64,000 nt of DNA from Pseudomonas parafulva (GCF_002021815.1 NZ_CP019952.1:3379001-3443000), one strand, 5' to 3'; shown: positions 17,880-26,035, counted from the stretch's first letter. Numbers and translations are program-made. The notes: generated by a model from the letters alone, not told the origin.

Positions 17880-18533
17880 ATGGCGCTAGCCATTTTCGAT
17901 CTGGACGAAACCCTGATCCACGGCGACTGCGCGTCACTGTGGAGCGAACACATGGCACGGCTGGGATGGGTGGATGGCGAGACGTTCTTGCGCCGTGACC
18001 ACGCGCTAATGGAGGCCTACGGCAAAGGCGAACTGGCGATGGAAGACTACATGGCGTTCAGCCTGGAGCCGATTGCCGGGCGAACCCTGGAAGAAGTCGC
18101 ACACCTGGTCGAGCCGTGGGTGGAAGAGGTCATCGAACCGATCATTTTCGGCGATGCCTGCCGCTGCATTGCCGAGCATCGCAAGCGCGGGGACCGGGTG
18201 CTGATCATCTCGGCTTCAGGCGTACACCTGGTTGGGCCGATTGCTGCGCGCCTGGGCGTGGACGAATACCTGGCCATCGATCTGGACGCCCACAACGGCG
18301 TCTATACCGGCCGGACCCACGGCGTACTCACTTACCGGGAAGGCAAAATCACCCGCTTGCTGGCCTGGCTGGACCAGGAGCAGGAAAACCTGGAGGGCGC
18401 GAGCTTCTATTCGGACTCGCGCAATGACCTGCCCCTGTTGCTGAAGGTGGATCACCCTTGTGCCGTGAACCCGGACCCGGTGTTGCGCGAGCATGCGCAA
18501 GCTCACGGTTGGCCCATCTTGAGCTGGCACTGA
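17880..18533 (+). CDS. HAD subfamily IB phosphatase (SerB/CicA-like)
   Basis: Cytoplasmic Mg-dependent phosphomonoesterase, 217 residues. Motif I is DLDET with nucleophile D7. Motif II is the serine in IISASG (about residue 107), and motif IV is SDSRNDLPLL (about 178-188). The cap insert follows motif I, as in HAD-IB enzymes. AAGGAG eight bases upstream supports ATG 17880. It sits 12 bases after the ATPase, so it is probably the last gene of the transport operon and a second dephosphorylation step for the imported compound. A serB-like house-keeping role is less likely in this context. Confidence 0.85.
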   Translation: MALAIFDLDETLIHGDCASLWSEHMARLGWVDGETFLRRDHALMEAYGKGELAMEDYMAFSLEPIAGRTLEEVAHLVEPWVEEVIEPIIFGDACRCIAEHRKRGDRVLIISASGVHLVGPIAARLGVDEYLAIDLDAHNGVYTGRTHGVLTYREGKITRLLAWLDQEQENLEGASFYSDSRNDLPLLLKVDHPCAVNPDPVLREHAQAHGWPILSWH

Positions 18534-18657
18534 ACCCGCGCTCGCTGTTCAGTGCCAAACACTTGCCCTGCCTCCCCTCAAGCCTGCGCTCGGGCAGGCT
18601 TAAGGGCCCATCAGGGCGCCATGACGCCAGTGAGCGAGCAGTCAAACGGGTCCGGCA

Positions 18658-19620
18658 CTAGGCCAGGCTTGGGTCGATGATCATGACCAGCTTGCCGGAC
18701 ACCTGGTTGGTCTCGAGTTCGGCGTAGGCTGCCTGGGCGAACTCCACCGGATAGGTATCGACCAACTGCGGTGACAACCGGCCTTCGGCGAACAGCGGCC
18801 AGACTTGCTGGCGCAAGTCACTCAACAGTTCGGCCTTGAACGCATCGTCACGGTTGCGCAAGGTCGAACCTGTAATCTGCGCCCGCTTGGCCATGACCTG
18901 GGCAAGATCCAGTTCGAACTTGCGTCCACCCATCACGCCAATGATCACCCAGCGCCCGTCGCGGGCCAGCAGCTTGAGGTTGAGCTCGCCATAGCTGGCG
19001 CCGACCGGGTCGAGAATCACATTGAATGGGCCGATGGCTTCCAGGTCATCGAGGTTCTGGTTGCGCACAACGCCCCCTGCCGCGCCCAAGGCCTGGCAAT
19101 ACGCCAGTCGCTCGGCTGAACCGACGCTGACCCACACGCTGTTGCCGAACGCTTTGCACAGCTGAATGGCAGCCGACCCCACGCCGCTGGCACCGGCGTG
19201 CACCAGCACCTTCTCGCCGGCCTTGACGCCGCCCAGCTGGAAGATGTTCAGCCACGCCGTGGCGTAGACTTCCGGCAGGGCCGCCGCTTCATGCAGACTG
19301 AGCCCTTCGGGCACGGGCAGAACGTGCCGCGCATCAACGATCACTTCCTCGGCCATGGCACCGCTGGCCAGCAGTGCGCACACCCTGTCGCCCACCTGCC
19401 AGGCTGTCCCGGCCCCCACTTCTGCGATCACACCGGCACATTCCAGGCCCATGTAGGGGCTGGCGCCGGGCGGCGGCGGATAGAGCCCTTTCATCTGCAG
19501 CAAATCGGCACGGTTCAACCCCGCAGCCGCGACCCGGATGCGTACTTGTCCTGCATCACACGCAGGACGTTCGGCTTCGACCCAGGTGACATGTCCGTCA
19601 ACGCCTTGCAATGCCTTCAC
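18658..19620 (-). CDS. NAD(P)H:quinone oxidoreductase, PIG3/QorA-like MDR enzyme
   Basis: Zinc-free medium-chain reductase that reduces quinones with NADPH. It has 320 residues: an N-terminal GroES-like fold (about 1-120) with GLNRADLLQ and GLECAGVI blocks, then a Rossmann fold with VHAGASGVGSAAIQLCKAFG (about 140-165). The start is GTG at 19620 with GGAGG five to six bases upstream. It is divergent from prc. The family is clear; the physiological quinone or substrate is not. Confidence 0.88.
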   Translation of the reverse strand: MKALQGVDGHVTWVEAERPACDAGQVRIRVAAAGLNRADLLQMKGLYPPPPGASPYMGLECAGVIAEVGAGTAWQVGDRVCALLASGAMAEEVIVDARHVLPVPEGLSLHEAAALPEVYATAWLNIFQLGGVKAGEKVLVHAGASGVGSAAIQLCKAFGNSVWVSVGSAERLAYCQALGAAGGVVRNQNLDDLEAIGPFNVILDPVGASYGELNLKLLARDGRWVIIGVMGGRKFELDLAQVMAKRAQITGSTLRNRDDAFKAELLSDLRQQVWPLFAEGRLSPQLVDTYPVEFAQAAYAELETNQVSGKLVMIIDPSLA

Positions 19621-19649
19621 AGTGCCTCCATAGTTGAATCATATGACCG

Positions 19650-19676
19650 AGCCTGGGCACCCGTGCCCAGGCTTTT
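19650..19676 (+). terminator. Intrinsic-terminator-like hairpin upstream of prc
   Basis: GAGCCTGGGCAC pairs with GTGCCCAGGCTTTTT, giving a strong stem and a T5 tract on the + strand. It lies between two divergent genes, so no + strand gene precedes it. It may end a short leader or small RNA, or attenuate prc. Confidence 0.6.
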
Positions 19677-19762
19677 TGCAGTATGCGCCCGGTTTTTATG
19701 GAACCGGCGAACGGAAAAGACGGCCTACTATGCGTGATCAATTGCCCCCACGTCGAATCAGC

Positions 19763-21844
19763 ATGAAGCATTTCCTACCTAGCACCGCCCTGGCACTGAT
19801 GATCGGCCTTGGCAGTCTTACGCTCGGCGGCAATGCGGCGGCCGCCAACAAATGGGATAGTCTGCAACCGGACCGCGACGAAATCGTCGCCAGCCTCAAC
19901 GTGGTGGAGCTGCTCAAGCGCCATCACTACAGCAAGCCGCCGTTGGATGACGCCCGTTCGGTCATTATCTACGACAGCTACATCAAGCTGTTGGACCCGG
20001 CACGCAGCTATTTCACCGCCGCCGACATCGCCGAGTTCGACAAGTGGAAGACGCAATTCGACGACTTCCTCAAAAGCGGCAACCTCGACCCTGGCTTCAC
20101 CATCTACAAGCGCTACCTGGACCGGGTCAAGCAGCGCCTGGACTTCGCCTTGGCCGAGCTCAACAAGGGCGTGGACAAGATCGACTTCACGGTCAATGAG
20201 ACCTTGCTGATCGACCGCAAGGACGCGCCTTGGCTCAAGGACCAGGCTGCCCTGGACGAGTTGTGGCGTAAACGCGTCAAGGACGAGGTGCTGCGCCAGA
20301 AGATCGCTGGCAAAGAGCCCAAGCAGATTCAGGAAACCCTGATCAAGCGCTACAAGAATCAGCTGGCACGTCTGGATCAGACCCGGGCGGAAGACATCTT
20401 CCAGGCGTACATCAATACCTTTGCCCAGTCGTACGATCCGCACACCAACTACCTGTCGCCTGACAACGCCGAAAACTTCGACATCAACATGAGCCTGTCG
20501 CTTGAAGGGATCGGCGCGGTACTGCAAAGCGACAACGATCAGGTCAAAATCGTGCGCCTGGTGCCCGCCGGTCCTGCGGCCAAGACCAAGCAGGTCGCGC
20601 CGGCTGACAAGATCATCGGCGTAGCCCAGGGCAACAAGGAAATGGTCGACGTCGTTGGCTGGCGCCTGGACGAAGTGGTCAAGCTGATTCGTGGCCCCAA
20701 GGGCTCGGTGGTACGCCTGGAAATCATCCCGGCGAGCAACGCCCCCAGCGACCAGACCAGCAAGATCGTGTCGATCACGCGTGAAGCGGTCAAGCTTGAA
20801 GAGCAGGCGGCCAAGAAGTCCGTGCTCAAGCTCAAGCAGGACGGGCGTGACTACAAACTCGGCATCATCGAGATCCCGGCGTTCTACCTGGACTTCAAGG
20901 CCTACCGCGCAGGTGACCCGGAGTACAAGAGCACCACGCGTGACGTGAAGAAGCTGCTGACCGAGCTGCAAAAAGAGAAAGTCGACGGCGTGGTCATCGA
21001 TTTGCGCAACAACGGCGGTGGCTCGCTGCAGGAAGCGACCGAGCTCACTAGCCTGTTCATCGAAAAAGGCCCCACTGTACTGGTACGCAACAGCGATGGC
21101 CGTGTCGATGTGCTTGAAGATGAAAACCCAGGTGCCTTCTACAAGGGGCCGCTGGCATTGCTGGTCAACCGCTTGTCCGCCTCGGCATCGGAGATTTTCG
21201 CCGGCGCCATGCAGGATTATCACCGCGCGTTGATCATTGGCGGCCAGACCTTCGGCAAGGGCACCGTGCAGACCATCCAGCCACTCAACCATGGCGAGCT
21301 CAAGCTGACCCTGGCCAAGTTCTACCGCGTTTCCGGGCAGAGCACCCAGCACCAGGGTGTATTGCCGGACATCGACTACCCGTCGATCATCGACACCAAG
21401 GAAATCGGCGAAAGCGCCCTGCCCGAAGCGATGCCGTGGGACACCATCCGCCCGGTCGTCAAGCCTGCGGTAGACCCCTTCAAGCCTTACCTGGCCCAGC
21501 TCAAGGCTCAACACCAGGCGCGCAGCGACAAGGATGCCGAGTTCATCTACATCCGCGACCGTCTGGCATTGACCCAGAAACTGATGACCGAGAAGACTGT
21601 CAGCCTCAACGAGCAGGCACGCCGGGCGCGCCACGATGAAGTCGAGGCCAAGCAGCTGGCACTGGAAAACATCCGCCGCAAGGCCAAGGGTGAAGAACCG
21701 CTCAAGGAGCTGAAAAAAGAAGACGAGGATGCACTGCCGGCCGAGGATGAAAACACCAAGCCGGAAGACGACGCCTACCTGTCGGAAACCGGGCGCATCC
21801 TGATCGATTACCTCAGCGCCAGCACCAAGGTGGCTAAAAAGTAG
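19763..21844 (+). CDS. prc: Carboxy-terminal processing protease Prc (tail-specific protease)
   Basis: Periplasmic S41 protease that degrades tagged or misfolded proteins and, in pseudomonads, can act on envelope regulators. About 693 residues: signal peptide, N-terminal helical domain, PDZ domain (about 235-320 with an EGIGAVLQ-type opening) and the S41 catalytic core. The catalytic core includes DLRNNGGGSLQEA and NRLSASASEIFAGAMQDYHRALIIGG-QTFGKGTVQ (Ser and Lys dyad). A DUF3340-type C-terminal region follows. The start is ATG 19763 or ATG 19730; both give a signal peptide. A strong terminator follows at 21898. Confidence 0.94.
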   Translation: MKHFLPSTALALMIGLGSLTLGGNAAAANKWDSLQPDRDEIVASLNVVELLKRHHYSKPPLDDARSVIIYDSYIKLLDPARSYFTAADIAEFDKWKTQFDDFLKSGNLDPGFTIYKRYLDRVKQRLDFALAELNKGVDKIDFTVNETLLIDRKDAPWLKDQAALDELWRKRVKDEVLRQKIAGKEPKQIQETLIKRYKNQLARLDQTRAEDIFQAYINTFAQSYDPHTNYLSPDNAENFDINMSLSLEGIGAVLQSDNDQVKIVRLVPAGPAAKTKQVAPADKIIGVAQGNKEMVDVVGWRLDEVVKLIRGPKGSVVRLEIIPASNAPSDQTSKIVSITREAVKLEEQAAKKSVLKLKQDGRDYKLGIIEIPAFYLDFKAYRAGDPEYKSTTRDVKKLLTELQKEKVDGVVIDLRNNGGGSLQEATELTSLFIEKGPTVLVRNSDGRVDVLEDENPGAFYKGPLALLVNRLSASASEIFAGAMQDYHRALIIGGQTFGKGTVQTIQPLNHGELKLTLAKFYRVSGQSTQHQGVLPDIDYPSIIDTKEIGESALPEAMPWDTIRPVVKPAVDPFKPYLAQLKAQHQARSDKDAEFIYIRDRLALTQKLMTEKTVSLNEQARRARHDEVEAKQLALENIRRKAKGEEPLKELKKEDEDALPAEDENTKPEDDAYLSETGRILIDYLSASTKVAKK

Positions 21845-21897
21845 CGCCAGACCCTGGGGAGGGACGAATCATTCGCCACCCTCCCTGATGTGTAATC

Positions 21898-21930
21898 AAA
21901 AGCCGGGCTCATTGATGCCCGGCTTTTCTT
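21898..21930 (+). terminator. Intrinsic terminator after prc
   Basis: AAAAGCCGGGC pairs with GCCCGGCTTTT around an eight-base loop and runs into TTTTCTTTT. It can also serve the converging minus-strand pair. Confidence 0.85.
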
Positions 21931-22001
21931 TTGGGTCATTGATAGGTGCGGCTGGCCAATGACTGGATGGCACAGCGCCGATGAACGCGCGCTGTGCCTG
22001 G

Positions 22002-22370
22002 TCAGGCGGGGTCGGGGTACGTGTATTCGAATACGCGCGCGACCTCAGAGGCATGCCAGGACGCGGCCTCCATGCCATCGACAGGCCCTGTGAAGCGCCC
22101 CAGCCGCTCCACGCACTCAAAGAAGCCGGTGCGCGGCAAACGGCTGGCACCCTGGCTGATCACCAGTGAACTGCGCAGGGGTTGTTCGGCACGCGCATCC
22201 AGCACCGCCAGGTACTCAAGCGCCGCGGTCAGGGTCTGCATGGCTGGGCTTGGCAGTTGCAAGCGTTCGATGAGCGCTCGGTAAGTCAGCAAATGACGTT
22301 GGCGTCGGGCCAGATCCAGCTCGCCCAGCAGGTTGTCCCATTGCTGGCGGCTGATCCTGACCTGACTCAT
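22002..22370 (-). CDS. Hypothetical 122-residue protein coupled to an HTH/Phd-like regulator
   Basis: A mostly helical, charged 122-residue protein with no signal peptide, membrane segment or motif I recognise. Its first four bases overlap the stop of the upstream regulator gene (ATGA), so the pair is translationally coupled. A toxin role is possible because of the partner, but no RNase, kinase or Fic motif is visible. The pair could equally be a regulatory module without toxicity. Confidence 0.65.
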   Translation of the reverse strand: MSQVRISRQQWDNLLGELDLARRQRHLLTYRALIERLQLPSPAMQTLTAALEYLAVLDARAEQPLRSSLVISQGASRLPRTGFFECVERLGRFTGPVDGMEAASWHASEVARVFEYTYPDPA

Positions 22371-22708
22371 GAAGCCTCGCTCCAGCCAGGCACACCCAAG
22401 TGCCAGGCCAGCGCACGGCGAATGGCGGCGTCGGGCTGCCGCTCACCCGATTCGATCATCGCCAGGTAGGCCGGGCTGACGCCTACATTGCGGGCCAGGT
22501 GCTCGGCGGCGATACCCTTGTCCCGGCGTATGGCCCCAACGTCGGCAAAGGCAGGCAGGGCGGCGTGCGAGTCGTTTTCTTGCACAGGTGCAGATGCCGG
22601 AGTATTCGCTGGGGCCTGCCCTGCCGCTTTGAGCAGCGCTTGGTAGTCTTCCCACGCTACGACGGCATACTCGGGTTGACCGTCCCGGCTGATGACCTGA
22701 ATATCCAT
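22367..22708 (-). CDS. Phd-like/XRE helix-turn-helix regulator (antitoxin-like)
   Basis: A 113-residue predicted DNA-binding protein. The N-terminal part (about 1-30) resembles the Phd/YefM opening (MDIQVISRDGQPEYAVVAWEDY), and the C-terminal part (about 55-113) is an XRE-type HTH with GIAAEHLARNVGVSPAYLAMIESGERQP. A perfect inverted repeat GGATTAC-5-GTAATCC starts 18 bases upstream of its start codon, a likely autoregulatory operator. It is the first gene of a two-gene unit. The combined Phd-like and XRE halves suggest an antitoxin; this is inference. Confidence 0.75.
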   Translation of the reverse strand: MDIQVISRDGQPEYAVVAWEDYQALLKAAGQAPANTPASAPVQENDSHAALPAFADVGAIRRDKGIAAEHLARNVGVSPAYLAMIESGERQPDAAIRRALAWHLGVPGWSEAS

Positions 22709-22726
22709 TGCAAAACCCCTTCGAGA

Positions 22727-22745
22727 GGATTACTGGAGGTAATCC
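22727..22745. promoter_or_regulatory. Candidate operator of the HTH gene pair
   Basis: GGATTAC and GTAATCC form a perfect 7-base inverted repeat with a 5-base spacer, just upstream of the HTH start codon at 22708. A minus-strand TATAAT box (22767-22772) lies further upstream, so the site would sit at the transcription start. Confidence 0.6.
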
Positions 22746-22833
22746 ATTGGCGTGTTTCATGTGCCAATTATATGACCAAGTTCAGGATCTTTGCAGTCGA
22801 GCCCTTCCAGGGGACCCCTGTGTCACTCACGCC

Positions 22834-23274
22834 TCAAGGGATTTCACGCTCCAGACGCAGGTCTTCGGGGGTAGCTGGAAGACGCTCTACCACCTGCAGC
22901 CGCTCTGGGGACTGGCTGTCTCGCCAGGCCTTGAAGCGCTCCAGTTCATCGGAAACGGTCTTGAGCACCCACCCCAGCACGGCGATGTCATCCAGAAAGC
23001 CTACGCCCAGCAACCAGTCAGGGATGGCATCGATGGGGCTGACGAAATACAGCAGGCCGGCAACGATCGTAATCAATGCCTTGCGGTTGATCGCCCGGTA
23101 TTCGCCACGCCACCAGGCCAGACACAGGGCCTGCATCAACTTCACGTCTTCGCGCAGCTTGCCCAAGCGTGGCCCTTTGCGGGCCACGGCAAACAGCAGC
23201 GCTGGCAAGCGCCCACGACTGAGCAGGCGCTCGGCCAGGGGCAGGAAGCGCGCGAAATTCCAAGGTGCATTCAT
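22834..23274 (-). CDS. YkvA family protein (DUF1232)
   Basis: Small membrane-associated protein of unknown function with a DUF1232 core: ALITIVAGLLYFVSPIDAIPDWLLGVGFLDDIAVLGWVL (about 65-105), including the hallmark SPIDAIPD motif. Total length is 146 residues. GGAGG before ATG 23274 supports the start. Its leader contains a perfect palindrome made of two DnaA boxes (23292-23322), so its expression might respond to DnaA or be attenuated by the hairpin. Confidence 0.85.
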   Translation of the reverse strand: MNAPWNFARFLPLAERLLSRGRLPALLFAVARKGPRLGKLREDVKLMQALCLAWWRGEYRAINRKALITIVAGLLYFVSPIDAIPDWLLGVGFLDDIAVLGWVLKTVSDELERFKAWRDSQSPERLQVVERLPATPEDLRLEREIP

Positions 23275-23291
23275 GGTGCCTCCAGACGGAA

Positions 23292-23322
23292 AAGGTTATC
23301 CACATTTATTGTGGATAACCTT
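23292..23322. repeat. Perfect palindrome of two consensus DnaA boxes
   Basis: AAGGTTATCCACA (23292-23304), a 5-base loop, then the exact complement to 23322. The arms contain TTATCCACA, the perfect DnaA box, in inverted orientation. It lies 18 bases upstream of the YkvA-gene start. Read on the minus strand, the hairpin is followed by TTTT, so it could also be a terminator or attenuator. Confidence 0.75.
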
Positions 23323-23680
23323 GTGAACAGGGGGACGTTTTTGAGCCCGTTGGCCCATAAACAAGGCGCCGGACAAGATCGGGCATTTTTTACACAGCGG
23401 TTACAGCTCACTGCGCAGGTCCGCCCCAGGACCGTAATTTCAGACGCAGCTTACAATGGGTGCCTGTCCTTGTTCGGACAGTGTGTGCCGGGGCAGGTTC
23501 GAATGGGGTATGCCTGAACACGTAGGTACTGCAAGGCAGCCTCGCCACCGGCTCAGTAGGGCTCTGAGTGTCATCAGGTACCCGTGCAGGAGGATTACGC
23601 TGTACCCGTGTAGGAACGGCCCTGCCGGGACGCCGAATCGGTGGCGTAGGATCTCTAGGATCTGGCTTCGCCACACAAAC

Positions 23681-23707
23681 CATTGGGGCCGCAAAGCGGC
23701 CCCAATG
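23681..23707. repeat. Perfect 12-bp hairpin between ykvA-like and fkl genes
   Basis: CATTGGGGCCGC-AAA-GCGGCCCCAATG is a perfect inverted repeat 60 bases past the stop of the FKBP gene on the minus strand. It lacks a T tract and may be a transcript-end stabiliser or REP-like hairpin. The rest of 23323-23766 shows no gene I can support. Confidence 0.6.
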
Positions 23708-23766
23708 GGATTGAGTGAGCCGAACTCTCCGTGAGGACGGCGCGCTCGTTTCAACCGAAATACCGC

Positions 23767-24519
23767 TTACTTAGCAGGTGCTTCAGCAGGTGCCTCGGCC
23801 TCAGGCTCACCGCCTTGCAGCTGCGCGGGGTCCTTGATCGCAATCAGTTCCAGGTCGAACACCAGAACCGAATTGGCCGGGATCAATGGGCTCGGGCTCT
23901 GGGCGCCGTACGCCAGGTCAGCAGGGATGAACAACTTGTACTTCTCGCCAACGTGCATCAATTGCAAGGCTTCGACCCAACCTGGGATCACGCCACTGAC
24001 CGGCAGGTCGATCGGGCTGCCACGCTCGACGGAGCTGTCGAAGACCTTGCCGTCGATCAACTTGCCTTCATAGTGAACGGTCACTACGTCGGTTGGCTTG
24101 GGCTGCGGGCCATCGGCCTTCTTGATCACCTCGTATTGCAGGCCCGAGGCGGTGGTCACTACGCCTTGCTTCTTGCCATTTTCCTCAAGGAATTTCTTGC
24201 CCGCAGTGGCCGCCTCTTCGCTGGCCTTGGCCAGGCGCTCTTCGGCACGCTTTTGCAAGGCAGTGAAGGCTTCTACCAGCTCTTCGTCCTTCAGGCGCTG
24301 CTCTTTCTTGCCAACGGCATCCTCGATACCCAGCGCTACCGCCTTGGAATCAAGGTCATCCATGCCTTCTTGTGCCAGGCTCTTGCCCATGTTCAGGCCA
24401 ATGCCGTAGGAAGCTTTCTGCGCAGGCGTTTTCAGTTCGGGGCTGCTGGCCTGCTGATCACAACCAGCCAGTACCAGGCCTACCAGGGCAACCGCAGCCG
24501 CCAAACGATGCTGTTTCAT
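23767..24519 (-). CDS. FKBP-type peptidyl-prolyl isomerase lipoprotein
   Basis: Envelope protein-folding isomerase. The signal peptide carries a lipobox (LVLAGC, cysteine near residue 20). An N-terminal FkpA-like helical dimerisation domain (about 30-125) precedes the FKBP domain (about 130-230) with VTVHYEGKLIDGKVFDSS and VIPGWVEALQLMHVGEKYKLFIP. A Glu/Ala/Pro-rich tail follows. The start is ATG 24519, with AAGGAA upstream; the in-frame start at 24543 would displace the signal peptide. FkpA or FklB type; the lipobox places it in a membrane. Confidence 0.9.
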   Translation of the reverse strand: MKQHRLAAAVALVGLVLAGCDQQASSPELKTPAQKASYGIGLNMGKSLAQEGMDDLDSKAVALGIEDAVGKKEQRLKDEELVEAFTALQKRAEERLAKASEEAATAGKKFLEENGKKQGVVTTASGLQYEVIKKADGPQPKPTDVVTVHYEGKLIDGKVFDSSVERGSPIDLPVSGVIPGWVEALQLMHVGEKYKLFIPADLAYGAQSPSPLIPANSVLVFDLELIAIKDPAQLQGGEPEAEAPAEAPAK

Positions 24520-24832
24520 GCTAATTCCTTGTTCATGCGCCATAAGGGCAATCAGGGTAGAGGCCGCGAGCTTAGCAGGCGGCCCTCACCAATGGCTACC
24601 GGCATAGGAGCGGGTTTGAGTAAGTAAGTTCAGCAAGTGAATCGTTATTCATCAACCAGGTAACGGCCATGTTCAATGACCTGGAAGATTTCCCTTTCGT
24701 GCGCCTCGTGTCGTGTCGAAAACAGCAGGCAGCGACAGGGAAATCATCCACGATCAAGTGTCGCACCCGTGCTCGAAGGTGGCATGTGGATATGCCGTGG
24801 GTCTATGCTCTGAGGCATTCTAGCTGGAGTGA
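24520..24832. other. Intergenic region without a supported gene
   Basis: This 313-base divergent gap between the FKBP gene and map must hold both promoters. Short frames in it have no ribosome site and do not look coding. I see no strong hairpin or known RNA. Confidence 0.5.
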
Positions 24833-24844
24833 TTGTTCGCGTTT

Positions 24845-25645
24845 ATGTCCAAGGTCATCATCAAATCCCCCGCCGAGCTCGACCTGATGCGCCGCGCAGG
24901 CCAACTGCTTGCACAGGTGTTCGCCGAACTCGACAGGTTCATACGTCCAGGCGTCACCACCCTGCAGATCAATGACCACGCCGAAGACTTCATCGTCCAG
25001 ACCTTGAGGGCCAGGCCGGCAAGCAAAGGTCAGTACGGCTTCCCCTTTGCGCTCAACACCTCGGTCGATCATGTCGTGTGCCATGGCATGCCAGACGCCC
25101 ATGAAGTCCTTGAAGAAGGTTCGATCGTCAACGTCGACATCACGCTGGAGCAAGGCGGTTACATCGCTGACTCTTCGAAGATGTATGCCATTGGGCAGAT
25201 CGATGATGAAGCCCGGCGCCTGGTCGACACCACCTACGCGGCGCTGTGGAAAGGCATCGAGCAAGTGCGACCCGGCGCGACCCTGGGTGACATTGGCCAC
25301 GCCGTACAGGCTCATGCCGAGGCCGCAGGTTACAGCGTGGTCCGTGAGTATTGTGGCCATGGCATTGGCCAGCAGATGCATGAAGCGCCGGAGGTGCTGC
25401 ATGTGGGTCAGCGCGGCATGGGCATGAGGCTCAAGCCAGGCATGGTGTTCACCATCGAGCCCATGATCAACCAGGGCGGGCGTGGCACCCGCACGCTCAA
25501 GGATGGCTGGAGCGTGGTGACCCGTGACGGCAGCCTGTCAGCACAATGGGAGCACACGGTGGCCGTGACGGACGAAGGTTTCGAGGTACTGACCCTGCGG
25601 GCCGAAGAGCGCCAAGGCTTGAATGGCCAGGCTGCGCGAGCCTGA
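24845..25645 (+). CDS. map: Type I methionine aminopeptidase
   Basis: Removes the initiator methionine from nascent proteins. About 266 residues. Metal ligands are visible in the VNVDITLEQGGYIADSS block (Asp), HGIGQQMHEAP (His) and the final TIEPMINQGG and WEHTVAV blocks (Glu). Two starts are possible: ATG 24845, with GGAG 15 bases upstream, and TTG 24833, with the same GGAG only 3 bases away. ATG is preferred. This may be a second Map copy beside the one usually linked to rpsB; that is inference. Confidence 0.92.
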   Translation: MSKVIIKSPAELDLMRRAGQLLAQVFAELDRFIRPGVTTLQINDHAEDFIVQTLRARPASKGQYGFPFALNTSVDHVVCHGMPDAHEVLEEGSIVNVDITLEQGGYIADSSKMYAIGQIDDEARRLVDTTYAALWKGIEQVRPGATLGDIGHAVQAHAEAAGYSVVREYCGHGIGQQMHEAPEVLHVGQRGMGMRLKPGMVFTIEPMINQGGRGTRTLKDGWSVVTRDGSLSAQWEHTVAVTDEGFEVLTLRAEERQGLNGQAARA

Positions 25646-25675
25646 ACAGCGTCTACAGAGACTGAACTGCAGGCA

Positions 25676-25701
25676 TAAAAAAAGCGACCCTAAGGTCGCT
25701 T
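25676..25701 (-). terminator. Terminator after tRNA-Asp (copy 1)
   Basis: AAGCGACC-CTAA-GGTCGCTT hairpin at 25682-25701, with seven or more T on the minus strand below it (AAAAAAA at 25677-25683). It ends the tRNA unit and can also stop map transcription on the + strand, where TTTTCTTGTT follows. Confidence 0.85.
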
Positions 25702-25745
25702 TTCTTGTTGCTTCAGGGTGTTCAGTGGGCCCTTGAAGCTGAATA

Positions 25746-25822
25746 TGGCGCAGCGGACGGGACTCGAACCCGCGACCCCCGGCGTGACAGGCCGGTATTC
25801 TAACCGACTGAACTACCGCTGC
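25746..25822 (-). tRNA. tRNA-Asp (GTC), copy 1
   Basis: A full cloverleaf with encoded CCA; acceptor arm GCAGCGG pairs with CCGCTGC. The anticodon loop CCTGTCACG gives GTC. 77 bases. Confidence 0.96.
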
Positions 25823-25835
25823 GCTATACATCGAG

Positions 25836-25911
25836 TGGTGGGTGATGACGGGATCGAACCGCCGACCCTCTGCTTGTAAGGCAGATGCTCTCCCGGCTGA
25901 GCTAATCACCC
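25836..25911 (-). tRNA. tRNA-Val (TAC), copy 1
   Basis: A full cloverleaf with encoded CCA; acceptor arm GGGTGAT pairs with ATCACCC. The anticodon loop CTTACAAG gives TAC. 76 bases. It lies 13 bases upstream of tRNA-Asp copy 1. Confidence 0.96.
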
Positions 25912-25932
25912 ATGTCTCTCGGTGTGGCGCGC

Positions 25933-25961
25933 ATTCTACGGACAACTTTCAATGCTGGCAA
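25933..25961 (-). promoter_or_regulatory. Sigma70 promoter of tRNA unit copy 1
   Basis: Minus-strand TTGCCA (25956-25961) and TAGAAT (25933-25938) are separated by exactly 17 bases. A GC-rich discriminator GCGCGCC follows, typical of stringent tRNA promoters. Confidence 0.8.
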
Positions 25962-26009
25962 GCACTTATCGCTTTTTTTATGCCCTGCAGTTCGCGCCGA
26001 ATTCAAGGC

Positions 26010-26035
26010 ATAAAAAAAGCGACCCTAAGGTCGCT
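26010..26035 (-). terminator. Terminator after tRNA-Asp (copy 2)
   Basis: The same AAGCGACC-CTAA-GGTCGCTT hairpin with a minus-strand T tract as at 25676, located between the two tRNA units. Each unit is therefore self-contained. Confidence 0.8.

Noticed and set aside
19775-21634. A 619-residue frame on the minus strand opposite prc
   Set aside because: It mirrors codon third positions of the clearly real Prc gene, has no recognisable motif and no ribosome site. Long antisense frames are normal in high-GC Pseudomonas DNA.
24669-24887. 72-residue frame upstream of map
   Set aside because: It overlaps the map start, is Arg/Ser/Cys-rich and lacks a ribosome site.
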